A stretch of 64,000 nucleotides of DNA, taken from NCBI GenBank assembly GCA_964397295.1, contig CAYNJG010000010.1, forward strand, positions 3,830-67,829, read 5' to 3'. How positions within the stretch are numbered: position 1 is the stretch's first letter; the number at the start of each line of letters is the position of its first letter. Shown here in pieces: positions 36,755 to 45,722 of the stretch. The stretch comes from CAYNJG01 sp964397295. Lineage in GTDB: Bacteria > Planctomycetota > Planctomycetia > Pirellulales > Pirellulaceae. The notes beneath the pieces are model-generated. The model searched no databases and was not told the DNA's origin. It saw nothing but the letters and a program-made list of their open reading frames with translations. The position numbers and the translations under genes are program-made.

Positions 36755-37773
36755 TTTGTTTTGCCCTCGGCAAGATCCTCTGCTTCCGGGGCAAACTCTA
36801 ACTCGTCTTCCAAGTCATTTTGTTGATTCTGCTCGAAACCAAACATGTTGAAACCGTTGAAATACTGAACATTGTTTTGAGGTTGCCACCGCACTGACTT
36901 GAAAACTGTTTTTTGCTCGTCGCTCAGCACGTCACCTAATTCTGTTTTGGGAATTTTTGGCACATACTGGATGCCACTGTTCATTAGATACTGGGGACTC
37001 GACAACCACTGCGTATTCCAATTCTCTTCAAATATTTTCTCGACTTTCGGTCTCTGGCCTTCGGAGAGGATCACCAATGAGTCAACGCTGTTGACCAACA
37101 TTCCAATAATCCCCTGTTTTTGAAACTCGCGTCGTTCGTCGAGTTCGGCTTTGTATTTCTTTAGTCGATCCGCGTCCAATTCTCGCTCCGCCGTGAGCAA
37201 AAGCACTTTTTCCATCCGCTGATTCGGAGTGTCTCTTTTAGCCTTTGCTTTGACCGGAATACCCTGCATCATTTGCGCTTGTTGTTGACAAACACTTATC
37301 AAGCAGCGTTGGCTCGCTAGTCGCACGTCCTTTTCGATGTTTTGGAACTCTGATCGGGTCAATTTGCAAACCAAATGCAACAGACGCAATTCTGCGTTGC
37401 ACTGACTTTTGAATTGCGTTTTATAGTGAGGCATCATGCCTTGCAAATTCGCGTCCTGGGCAAGTTCCTTTTCGAGCTTATCCAACTCCGCTTTCGTCTC
37501 GATCTTATCGACGTCTTTTGTGTAAGCCTCCTTGGCCGGTTGACGACCGCCTCCGAAACCACCACCGATTAGATTGAAAAAACCTTCCACCGCTTGCCCA
37601 ACGATGCCCTCATCTTCGACTACTGCCTCGACTGCAATATCCGCCTGAGCGGCATCGGCCGGTGCTTCTGCCGCTTCAAATTCGACAACCTCCAGCACCA
37701 CTTCCTGGGCTCCAGACATTGCAATCGAAAGTCCGAACGCAACCATCAGCGAGTAAGCGAATCGAAGCTTCAT
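36751..37773 (-). CDS. Secreted helical protein B1
   Basis: 340 residues. Signal peptide ending MSGA (1-22), an acidic Ala/Glu-rich stretch (VEFEAAEAPADAAQADIAV), a short Gly-rich turn (GGGFGGG), then the charged helical domain shared with B2. Cysteines in the middle (CKLTRSEF, SQRCLISVCQQQ) are absent from B2. Start ATG overlaps the upstream gene's stop and its stop overlaps A1 (both ATGA). The role is unknown; export of all four A/B proteins suggests a periplasmic complex. Confidence 0.82.
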   Translation of the reverse strand: MKLRFAYSLMVAFGLSIAMSGAQEVVLEVVEFEAAEAPADAAQADIAVEAVVEDEGIVGQAVEGFFNLIGGGFGGGRQPAKEAYTKDVDKIETKAELDKLEKELAQDANLQGMMPHYKTQFKSQCNAELRLLHLVCKLTRSEFQNIEKDVRLASQRCLISVCQQQAQMMQGIPVKAKAKRDTPNQRMEKVLLLTAERELDADRLKKYKAELDERREFQKQGIIGMLVNSVDSLVILSEGQRPKVEKIFEENWNTQWLSSPQYLMNSGIQYVPKIPKTELGDVLSDEQKTVFKSVRWQPQNNVQYFNGFNMFGFEQNQQNDLEDELEFAPEAEDLAEGKTK

Positions 37774-38375
37774 TCTGTTAGACTCCCGCTCGGACTTTTC
37801 TCACCTTCGAGACGATTGAAGTATTCGTCGATTCCCGCTCGCCATTCCGGAGGCAACTTTGACCCGGTCGTTCCGGTCGTTTGCCCCATCCCCGTTTCCT
37901 CACGAACTTCTTTGGTCTTGTTGCTTTTGCCTAGCATCGCGATTGCGGAATCGGATGTATCGCCACCACCACCGCCGCCTGGGTTCGCTCCGCCACCACC
38001 ACCGCCATTGGGATTAATCCGCTTCGATTGCAGCAGCAACTCGATCGCTTCCGTTTCGGCGGCAACTGCGGGATTTCCCGTTTCATTGGTTGCGAGAATT
38101 GCTTTGGCTTCTTCCATGACGGAAGCAACTTTTTCGAGCAACCCGATTTCCTTTGCAAAATTCGCTTCTGCGTCAGGCAACTCACGAATGCGGTCGACAA
38201 CGTCGCGGGTGCGTTTCGCAATTTCGTCTTGCGTAGTTGTCAACTTCTCCGCATTTTTCAGATGCTCTTCTTCCGGCACTGCCGACTTTGCCTGCTGAGT
38301 AACACGAGTTTCCTCACGCAAGTTTATTTCTGATTCGAGAATTTTAAGACACTCGAGAACGATCGATGGTGGCAA
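37770..38375 (-). CDS. Distal part of the DUF4175-like protein after an in-frame TGA
   Basis: 201 residues if started at TTG 38375. This frame is the same as that of the 884-residue protein upstream; the two are separated only by one TGA at 38402-38400 and eight sense codons. There is no ATG near the start and no good ribosome site. The segment is helical (LPPSIVLECLKILESEINLRE), then has Gly-rich tracts (about 122-138). It looks like the C-terminal domain of one longer protein rather than an independent gene. It may be expressed by readthrough, reinitiation, or not at all. Confidence 0.6.
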   Translation of the reverse strand: MPPSIVLECLKILESEINLREETRVTQQAKSAVPEEEHLKNAEKLTTTQDEIAKRTRDVVDRIRELPDAEANFAKEIGLLEKVASVMEEAKAILATNETGNPAVAAETEAIELLLQSKRINPNGGGGGGANPGGGGGGDTSDSAIAMLGKSNKTKEVREETGMGQTTGTTGSKLPPEWRAGIDEYFNRLEGEKSPSGSLTE

Positions 38376-38399
38376 ACTGCCAGCCGATTTTCCGCCCGG

Positions 38400-38402
38400 T
38401 CA
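38400..38402 (-). other. In-frame TGA separating two parts of one apparent protein
   Basis: The codons read GGC GGA ACG TGA CCG GGC GGA AAA TCG. A 5-bp stem with a 3-nt loop (TGGCA-GTT-TGCCA, 38382-38370) begins 17 nt after the TGA. Both flanks are open in this frame for hundreds of codons. Nonsense mutation, readthrough and recoding are all possible. Confidence 0.6.
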
Positions 38403-41054
38403 CGTTCCGCCACCGGCTGGGTCAACCAAGTCTTCCGCCCACCGATCCAACGTGTCCGACCAAAACTCGCACTGTGCAATCGTGACGCCGCTTTCCGTTT
38501 CGATTTCATCCGAGATGTCGCGGAGCGCCCCCAACACGTCTTGGTTTTCCATATCCTCCAAAATCGATTTAAACTTCGCCATGCGACGACGTTCATAGAA
38601 CGCCTGCATATCGTCCATGATGTAGGAAACTTTTTGTGTCGTTTCGTTTTGTTCTGTGCCAAGCGAAGTGAATAGTGTTTTGACATCGTTGTTGGAGATC
38701 TTCGCCAAACCAAAAGCGTTGTCGACACTGTCGCCAATTCGGCCAGCGATTTTGTACTCCGTTCGCGAAACAGCCTTGAGCCGTTTAACTAGCGTGCTGC
38801 CTTCCAGGTTGGCCAGCACTTTGTTGAGCTCCTCGGTGATCTTTTCAAATTCATTGAGCAGATCACGTTGCTCGGTTACCGCTTCATCCATCTTTTCACC
38901 AGCCGGACACGCGCCGCCATCTTTTGCCTTGCCGGCCAATGTCGTAACAGGCAACGTCAGACGTGGTGAGCCAGGTTTACTGGGTGCCGGCTCCGATGGT
39001 TCTTCGGTTAGATCTGGAGGCTGTTGACTCGACTCTGAATCCACAATCGTTGGTACCGCAGGCTTCTTCTTGTCATCGCCCTCAGACGCACCGGGCTTTC
39101 CCGGAGGCATCCGATTCTGTCCAGCTTGCGGACCTGACTCTTGGTTATTTGGTTTGCTGGGACCAGCTTGCGCTAGTTGCTCCGACTTGGCTGCGTCCTT
39201 CAACAAGTCAGCAACCGACGGCATGCGATTCGCCGAAATGTCTTTCAGCGTCTGCAGCATCTCCGCCCACTTCTCGAGATGGCCGACACCAAACTCGCTG
39301 TTCCTGGACGCTTGCTTTACAAGGTCTTCGCCAATCGACGTGAGACGATTGAGTCGCCGTCCGTTTGTTCGCTCGCCAGCCGCTTGCCGTTCGATCTCTC
39401 GCCGCGTTTTCGGATCGTCGAGCTTCGCCGTCTCCATGTCACGCAGTTGCTTATTCTTTTCGTAGAGCTGTAGCTCTTTGTCGCGGACGTCCAACGAATG
39501 ACGATGCCACTTGCTGAGTTGATCCGTAATCCAGATCGCGTGATCTTCTGGCGAAAGAATGTAAAGCGTGTAGATCGGCGAGTAAACGCGCTCGCGATCA
39601 GGCAAATAATCTTCCGCGAACATGCGAAGATGAACGGGCTGAGGACTAATCTCCAACGTCTTTGCACAGAAGGTACCGGCGACCGTTAGCTCTGCTTTTG
39701 TCGGCGATCCCGCACCCAAAAGTCGTTCCCCTTTAGCGGGTTGAGACGTCATCGTGGTATCAAAGCCCATCCATTCCATGCCGATTCGTTTGATGCCAAA
39801 ATCGTCAACGCCGCGCACATTGAATTGCAGCGTTTCAGAATCCAGTACGACCCGTTGGCGTTGCATTCCTTCACAGACGATCGCTGGAGCATCATCCTCA
39901 CGACTGTTCAAAGTGAGCTCAAACGGCTTCGGCCCGTCAAGCTTCAAGCTGTCGGTCCATCGAATTGATAACGTCTTGTTTTCATCGATCGGAATCCAAT
40001 CGCTCGTGAACTTCGATCCACGAGTTCCCGAAGCAACACCGTCAATCGTTGCACTTTCGAGTTCACGACTAGCTTCGGCGGTTAGCTTTGCTCGGCTTCC
40101 GATAACAAACGTGCCAGTGCCACCTCGAACGTCCTTCGTCAGATTTTCTTCGCGTTCGAGGTACGAGGGCAATTCGATTTCGGCGACGATCTCGGTAAGC
40201 TCCGGTCGGAGTTTGGGTTCAATGGCAAACCGTTGTGCATAGTCACCGACGCTCAACTTCGCCGTGGTATCGGCGAGTTGCGGCGGACAATCGAATCGGT
40301 ATGAACCGTCTTCCAGCGCGGCAACAATCGGCTCGCCACCAGCAATTTGAATCTGCGCTGTTTCGGGTCGCCAACGCGTGTTTTCATCCAAACGAACTTC
40401 AAACGGAAACAGTTCACCATGTGGCACAACTTGATGATCCTCTTGTCCTTCGATCATCGTAAACGTGTATCGCGGAGTATCGCGCCAGGGCATCAAATAC
40501 CGAGCCCACGCATTTCCAGTCGCAGCTGGCGAATAAACAAGAAGCACAAGGGATGCAACCACGCCCGCGCCAGCTAGACCAGCGAACAATTTGTGTCGTG
40601 GATGCGGAACGGCATTCGTCAGATCTCGAGTTTCGGCTTCAGCTGCAACTTGCTTGACCGCAGCCTCACAAAGTTCACGGGAACGTGCTTGCTCTTCCTC
40701 GTTGTCTACAAGCTCGATAATACCGAGCAACTGATCGCCAACGGACGGATGCTTGTGACGCAGAAGAATGGCGAGTTGATCGAGGCGACGTTTACGCCAG
40801 ACCCATCGGTACAACATCCAAGGCAACGTACAACAGACGAGCGCTGCACCCGCGAGTAGCAGCCCTCGAATTTGGCCGGGGGTGTCGAACATTCGATCAA
40901 GCACATACACCGCAAGATAGGCGACGAAGATGCCTAGTACGACGATCGCGATTGCCTCCAACGACTTCACGCTCCACACTCGTGTGCGAAAGTCCTTCAG
41001 TTTTCGTCGCAGCGACTCGGGCAGCGAAAGCCGTACTTGTTCAGTTCCGTTCAT
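38400..41054 (-). CDS. DUF4175-like large membrane protein, N-terminal part
   Basis: 884 residues. Hydrophobic helices near 32-52, 63-84 and 154-174; a long extracytoplasmic beta region (about 185-500: RPELTEIVAEIELPSYL is typical of DUF4175-type proteins); a charged coiled-coil stretch (about 515-590); a Pro/Ser-rich linker (610-700); and a helical end (DRWAEDLVDPAGGGT). It stops at the TGA at 38400 and the same frame continues for 209 codons. It follows the sigma-4 gene by 38 bp, in the middle of the operon. Such proteins accompany MoxR/VWA modules in planctomycetes; the job is unknown. Confidence 0.85.
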   Translation of the reverse strand: MNGTEQVRLSLPESLRRKLKDFRTRVWSVKSLEAIAIVVLGIFVAYLAVYVLDRMFDTPGQIRGLLLAGAALVCCTLPWMLYRWVWRKRRLDQLAILLRHKHPSVGDQLLGIIELVDNEEEQARSRELCEAAVKQVAAEAETRDLTNAVPHPRHKLFAGLAGAGVVASLVLLVYSPAATGNAWARYLMPWRDTPRYTFTMIEGQEDHQVVPHGELFPFEVRLDENTRWRPETAQIQIAGGEPIVAALEDGSYRFDCPPQLADTTAKLSVGDYAQRFAIEPKLRPELTEIVAEIELPSYLEREENLTKDVRGGTGTFVIGSRAKLTAEASRELESATIDGVASGTRGSKFTSDWIPIDENKTLSIRWTDSLKLDGPKPFELTLNSREDDAPAIVCEGMQRQRVVLDSETLQFNVRGVDDFGIKRIGMEWMGFDTTMTSQPAKGERLLGAGSPTKAELTVAGTFCAKTLEISPQPVHLRMFAEDYLPDRERVYSPIYTLYILSPEDHAIWITDQLSKWHRHSLDVRDKELQLYEKNKQLRDMETAKLDDPKTRREIERQAAGERTNGRRLNRLTSIGEDLVKQASRNSEFGVGHLEKWAEMLQTLKDISANRMPSVADLLKDAAKSEQLAQAGPSKPNNQESGPQAGQNRMPPGKPGASEGDDKKKPAVPTIVDSESSQQPPDLTEEPSEPAPSKPGSPRLTLPVTTLAGKAKDGGACPAGEKMDEAVTEQRDLLNEFEKITEELNKVLANLEGSTLVKRLKAVSRTEYKIAGRIGDSVDNAFGLAKISNNDVKTLFTSLGTEQNETTQKVSYIMDDMQAFYERRRMAKFKSILEDMENQDVLGALRDISDEIETESGVTIAQCEFWSDTLDRWAEDLVDPAGGGT

Positions 41055-41092
41055 GTTTGATCCTTGGTTCCAAGTTTGGACCGAATTCGAAT

Positions 41093-41431
41093 TTACTGGC
41101 TCAAAATATTTCTCAAGCGACGCATCGCGCGCAAGTAACGCATCGACGCACTGGACTCGTCTAGGCCCATCGCCTCAGCTACCCGCGCATTTGAATATCG
41201 CTTTATAAGACGCAAAGAGATTATCTGTTGATCGTACTCATTCAGCTTGTGCAGCGCGGCCATAAACACTTCTAACTTTTCGATGCGCGGCAATTTCTCT
41301 GCATGGCTTCGCCTGTTGACGAGCCGCCTAGATCTTGCCTTTTCGATGGCCTGATTCTTCAGATCATTCAACCGCGCCTTGTTTGCAAAATAGGTTGCAT
41401 AAAAATCGCGTACGATATCGCTCCCGCTCAT
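41093..41431 (-). CDS. Short sigma-factor-like protein with region 4 only
   Basis: 112 residues from the ATG at 41431, which overlaps the VWA gene's stop (ATGA). The C-terminal half is a clear sigma70 region 4: LNEYDQQIISLRLIKRYS, the HTH ARVAEAMGLDESSASM and RYLRAMRRLRN. The N-terminus (FYATYFANKARLNDLKNQA) resembles only the end of region 2, so the core-binding and -10-binding helices of a full ECF sigma factor are missing. It may be a truncated sigma, a co-sigma or a DNA-binding regulator. Its position inside the operon suggests autoregulation. Confidence 0.75.
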   Translation of the reverse strand: MSGSDIVRDFYATYFANKARLNDLKNQAIEKARSRRLVNRRSHAEKLPRIEKLEVFMAALHKLNEYDQQIISLRLIKRYSNARVAEAMGLDESSASMRYLRAMRRLRNILSQ

Positions 41432-43680
41432 ATCAACCCACCCGCTTTTCTGCCCACCCAAAACAGTCCAAGCAACCCAATCATCGCGCCGATGGCGAGC
41501 GGATGACTCCACAATGACGTGCGACGCACGGCAAGCGGTGGTTCGGGAATGGCAGCGAGTGATTTCAGGACACCATCGATATCTTTCGCGTCAAGCGTTT
41601 TACCTTTTGTGACGCGTGAGATTTCTTCTAGCACATCGGGACGAGCTGGTTTGCCAATGCGTTCAACCTTGTCGCCCTGAACGAAGAACGATGCTTCGAG
41701 CGAAGAGTCCGTTTCTTTGCAGAACAATGTAACCTCGTGCCGTCCCGGTTCCTTCGTGTTGAAACGAGCTTGAAAAACGCCCCATTCATCTTCCACTGAA
41801 GGCGCAAACCGCACGGTTTCCATTTGGCCGGAAGGAGCAGTGATTCGAGCGGTCACGGTACCTTTGGTAAGCGGCTCACCACTGTTCTCCATCACGTTTG
41901 CGTGCATCGACAAAGTCTGCCGCAGCTGTGGTTGGTCGGGCGTGTAGTGAAATCGCATGGACGAGCCCTTCGCCATGTTGCGTTGATAGGCCATCCAACG
42001 GACAACTTGGCCCCAGAAACGATAGTGGTACTTATCTTCAACCCCTTCACGCCAACGCCAAGCACCGTCGGTACCCATAAACAGAACCTTACCTGCACCG
42101 AAGGTTCGCGTGACCAACAACGGCAGTCGACCGTTTTCGTTTTGAATGTCTTGATGAACGGCCAACACTTCACAGCCTGCTTTGGCCCGCGTCACAGGAG
42201 CGTACCATTGAAAACCCGGCAAGTTCTCCCACACCGACATGTTGTCATCTTGGGTATCGGCCAACTTTGTCAGCAGACTTCGCCGCCCGAGTTCCGTCAA
42301 TTCGAAGTGACCTGGTGTTCGCGAGCCCCAACCGTCCGGCTGACCATCGTCGAGCACCACGGGATACAACTCGTTCAGCTCCGTTTCACGCAGCGTATGT
42401 TGCCGACCTTGCCAACCGGGAATAAACACGAGCCCGCTGGCTTGAAACTCAACGAGCCCCTTCAACAATCGACATTGCTCCGGCGTCAGCTGTCCGTCGT
42501 CTAGACCAACGTCTCCTAAGAACACGACGTCATATTCGGAGAGCTCCTCGAGCCCTTCCGGAAATGCCTTGATGTAATCGGCATTGCCACCACCGACGTT
42601 TTTCAATGCCGGATGGAACAGTAGACACGAAACCTCGACGCCCGGATCACGCGAGAGAGCGTTTCGCAGATATCGATATTCCCAACGCGGATACGATTCG
42701 ACAACGAGAACTCGGAGATTCTCGTGTCGAATCGATATCGGCGTCTCTAGGGAATTATTGTCCGGCAGCATTTCATCCGTGTGCTTGCCAATGTCCACTG
42801 TCAACGTGTAGTCACCCGTTTCTTGCGGCTTCCAAAGTATCGCGTCCGTCGTACGGCTCATTGCTGCAACGCGAACTTCTTTGGTCAACGTTTCGTCGTC
42901 AACTTTCAACGAAACGGTCGTGACGAATTCACGAGGCAACGAACTTTCGATAGTAAACGGAACACGCACTGCCTTGCCTGCTACGCCGAACGTGGGTGCG
43001 TCGACGCTTAGCAGTTCGACATCGGGCAAGCGAGCCGGACTGCCCACAGCCATCGTGTAGACCGGCACAGCATCCAAACGCAATTGCGTGGCGGCCTTAA
43101 CCGGCGGAGAACCCTCGTTCCAATCTCCATCCGAGATCATTACCACGGCGCGCAGATTGGTATACTTTTCGCCAGCATCCATCAAAGGTTGATGCAGGTT
43201 GGTTCCCCGCGACATGCTGGTTTCTGCATTACCATCGCCTGCTTGCTCTTCTTCGCGAGTGATAGGCGGCTCTTTTGCCATTCCGCTGAACGGCTGGACA
43301 ACAACATTCATTGTCTCGCTAAGCGTCGCCCAAGTTTCGTCTTTTGCGAGCTCAGAAATAGATTCACGGCGCGTTTTGACTCCTGCGGATTTCGCACTTG
43401 TCACATCACGCGTCGCCATGCTGACCGAATCGTCATACAAAATCACGACGCTGGGTTTTTCATCGGGACGAAACTGCTGTACCCACTCAGGTTGATTCAG
43501 CAAGATCGCAGCGAGCATCACGATCGCAAACCGAAGCAGCTCGAGCATACCGAACCACAGCGTGTAGCCAGCGCGACGCCACGAAAAAAAACAAACGCCG
43601 GCGGTTGCAAGAACAAAGATCGCCGCGAGCGCCAGTGTCCACGGTTCCCACAGCAACGTTAGTGGCTCAAGGAAATTCAT
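41428..43680 (-). CDS. VWA-domain membrane protein with glutamine-amidotransferase-like core
   Basis: 750 residues. Two N-terminal transmembrane helices (about 14-33, 44-62), a VWA domain starting VVILYDDSVSM with a DxSxS MIDAS motif (near 85) and MISDGDWNEGS later. A beta domain follows, then a class I glutamine amidotransferase-like region (RVLVVESYPRWEYRYL, about 330-560) and a C-terminal helix (about 730-747). The layout matches planctomycete membrane proteins near MoxR. It overlaps both neighbours by ATGA. Likely a metal-ion-dependent partner of MoxR. Confidence 0.88.
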   Translation of the reverse strand: MNFLEPLTLLWEPWTLALAAIFVLATAGVCFFSWRRAGYTLWFGMLELLRFAIVMLAAILLNQPEWVQQFRPDEKPSVVILYDDSVSMATRDVTSAKSAGVKTRRESISELAKDETWATLSETMNVVVQPFSGMAKEPPITREEEQAGDGNAETSMSRGTNLHQPLMDAGEKYTNLRAVVMISDGDWNEGSPPVKAATQLRLDAVPVYTMAVGSPARLPDVELLSVDAPTFGVAGKAVRVPFTIESSLPREFVTTVSLKVDDETLTKEVRVAAMSRTTDAILWKPQETGDYTLTVDIGKHTDEMLPDNNSLETPISIRHENLRVLVVESYPRWEYRYLRNALSRDPGVEVSCLLFHPALKNVGGGNADYIKAFPEGLEELSEYDVVFLGDVGLDDGQLTPEQCRLLKGLVEFQASGLVFIPGWQGRQHTLRETELNELYPVVLDDGQPDGWGSRTPGHFELTELGRRSLLTKLADTQDDNMSVWENLPGFQWYAPVTRAKAGCEVLAVHQDIQNENGRLPLLVTRTFGAGKVLFMGTDGAWRWREGVEDKYHYRFWGQVVRWMAYQRNMAKGSSMRFHYTPDQPQLRQTLSMHANVMENSGEPLTKGTVTARITAPSGQMETVRFAPSVEDEWGVFQARFNTKEPGRHEVTLFCKETDSSLEASFFVQGDKVERIGKPARPDVLEEISRVTKGKTLDAKDIDGVLKSLAAIPEPPLAVRRTSLWSHPLAIGAMIGLLGLFWVGRKAGGLI

Positions 43681-45722
43681 GCGGCCCCCTGCATTTCTTT
43701 GAGGACGGCATCCCGTTCAGCACGTTCGCGGAAGATCGAATTCTTTTCTTCCATCGGCTTCAACTTGCGAGGCACACACAATAGTGCCTCGGCAAGCAGC
43801 ATGACGATCATCATGATCAAAAGCGTTCGCCAAATCTCTTGGACAAGTGACGCCTGTGCGCCAACTTCATTTCGCACAAGGGAAACATCGAGACCGTCGA
43901 ACAGGCCGTTCAACTGTTCATCAGAAAGAATCGCTGCATGGTTTTCGGCAGTCGCTCGATTAACCGCGACCAACCGTTCGTCACGCTGGTAGACTCCGGC
44001 GTTGTAGCCGTATTCGGTCGACATCACATCTTCCGAACCAGCGCGTTGTTGCCATCCCGCGAGTTCGTCCGCAGACGTAACTTTGCCTGCAGTTGCCTGC
44101 CGAGCTTTGCCTAGAACCTGAACACCGTTACCCAACGCCCGTTGGATCGCGACGTACAACACAGCTCCGTTCGATGCCAACGTCGAGTCGGCCTGATAAG
44201 TTGTCGTACTACAAAAATAGACGCCGCCGTTTGTTGTCGGCAGGCGACTCAATAACGCGTCGCCACCATCAAGTGAGGCGAGTGTGGTGAGGTCACCGCT
44301 GGGTGGGCAATATCGCAGTGTTTCGAGTTCGCCAACCGGCAGAGACATTCCGCTGATACTGTTGGCGAGCAAGTCTTGGTCCATTGTCCAATTCGTGACG
44401 GAAACCGGATCGTTGGTTCGTTTCCATTCCGTCCAGCTTACGCCAGAGAACGATTCGCCCTCGGGGGATTCTGGAGGGTAGAAAATGATCTGACCGCCGC
44501 GACCCACGTAATCTTCTAGCAATTTCACCGTCGGCCCCTTGGGTAAAGGTGCATGCCAGAGCACCAGCGAGACCGACTCCCACGCGATCGCGTCAACCTG
44601 GTGAGGCTCAATCACTTCCGCCTGGCATTCCACCGAACTGTTCGGCGGAACTTCAGCGGCAAATTTCATCGCTGCGGCTTGGTCAATGTCTTCCATGACC
44701 AACACTGAGTTACGCGGATGTGGTTTGTCGAAAGCAAAAAAGAATTCATCATCGGCATCGTTCGAGTCCGCCGGAATCGAAACGCGTCCAAACCCACGCG
44801 TGAGTGACGAATCGATCGGTATCCGATGACCTCGAAGTTCAAACTCCTTGCCGGTTAGTTCAACAACTACTTGCGAGCGTCCGCCTTCGATTTCAAATTG
44901 CACTGGAACGCTAGTCGCTTCTGTTACGGCTTCCTCGCGAGACAACCGCAACGAAACTACCAACTCTGCACCCGACTCACTGGCAACACGTTCTATTTCG
45001 GTGACCTCCACAGCCAGATTCTCCGGCGATGGGCTTGCGTAACCGAACAAATGAAAACGAATGCCTTGCGGGAAAGCTAAGAACTTATCGCGAAGCCTTT
45101 TCCATTCCGCATTCCGATTTTGCCAATCGTTGGCTCGCATGTCCGAGCAAATCCAAATATCAGTCCGTCCCGTTTGATTGTTTTCGATGTATTTCGATGC
45201 TGCGTCTAACATCGCGGGCACATCAGCCGACGCGCTGCTAACGCCGCGATCAGGCAAGTCCAACAACGTATCGATCGAATCCAATTCTCGCGGTGTCACA
45301 CGATCGCTTTCGATCAACACCCAGTGGGCAGAATTGAGCTTCTTCAGCGTGTCCACTAACTGCTGCTGCGACGCCTCTCGCTTTGTCAACGTACCCGCAT
45401 CACCTTTTTGCGACATACTCGGCGAGCGATCCAGTAACACTATCGTTGTGTCCGCACGAGCTCCACCGAACAGTCCGAGAAAGCCACTCGCCAGAGGACG
45501 GCATGCGGCAAAGACAAGTCCGGCGATTGCCAGTGTTCGACAAGCAAGAATCAACCACTGGCGAATTTTGGCGTACCCCGTCGACATTTTATTCGCGGTC
45601 AACAGAAAACGCATCGCACCCCAACGCATCGTTTGGTAACGGCGCTGATTAATGAGGTGAATAATGATCGGCAGCGCGATGAACGGGGCCGCGTACAGCA
45701 TGTAGGGTTGCAAGAAGTTCAA
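43677..45722 (-). CDS. BatA-like N-terminal VWA membrane protein
   Basis: 681 residues. It opens with the aerotolerance-regulator N-terminal (BatA) pattern: LQPYMLYAAPFIALPIIIHL, then QTMRWGAMRFLL, and a second helix (about 57-75). VWA follows with LLDRSPSMS (DxSxS) at about 96-104 and DIWICSDMRAND. A beta and a GATase-like region (SLVLWHAPLPKGP) precede a C-terminal transmembrane helix (about 640-660). The start is TTG 45722, overlapping the DUF58 stop (TTGA). It belongs with the downstream VWA protein to a Bat-like pair. Confidence 0.88.
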   Translation of the reverse strand: MNFLQPYMLYAAPFIALPIIIHLINQRRYQTMRWGAMRFLLTANKMSTGYAKIRQWLILACRTLAIAGLVFAACRPLASGFLGLFGGARADTTIVLLDRSPSMSQKGDAGTLTKREASQQQLVDTLKKLNSAHWVLIESDRVTPRELDSIDTLLDLPDRGVSSASADVPAMLDAASKYIENNQTGRTDIWICSDMRANDWQNRNAEWKRLRDKFLAFPQGIRFHLFGYASPSPENLAVEVTEIERVASESGAELVVSLRLSREEAVTEATSVPVQFEIEGGRSQVVVELTGKEFELRGHRIPIDSSLTRGFGRVSIPADSNDADDEFFFAFDKPHPRNSVLVMEDIDQAAAMKFAAEVPPNSSVECQAEVIEPHQVDAIAWESVSLVLWHAPLPKGPTVKLLEDYVGRGGQIIFYPPESPEGESFSGVSWTEWKRTNDPVSVTNWTMDQDLLANSISGMSLPVGELETLRYCPPSGDLTTLASLDGGDALLSRLPTTNGGVYFCSTTTYQADSTLASNGAVLYVAIQRALGNGVQVLGKARQATAGKVTSADELAGWQQRAGSEDVMSTEYGYNAGVYQRDERLVAVNRATAENHAAILSDEQLNGLFDGLDVSLVRNEVGAQASLVQEIWRTLLIMMIVMLLAEALLCVPRKLKPMEEKNSIFRERAERDAVLKEMQGAA

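Noticed and set aside
37594..38298. 234-residue plus-strand ORF with Pro-rich stretch
   Set aside because: Antisense to B1 and the DUF4175-like tail; the Pro runs are the complement of Gly codons there.
38370..38402. Selenocysteine insertion at the TGA
   Set aside because: The hairpin is short, no redox motif surrounds it and no Sec machinery is in the window; kept only as a possibility within the TGA finding.
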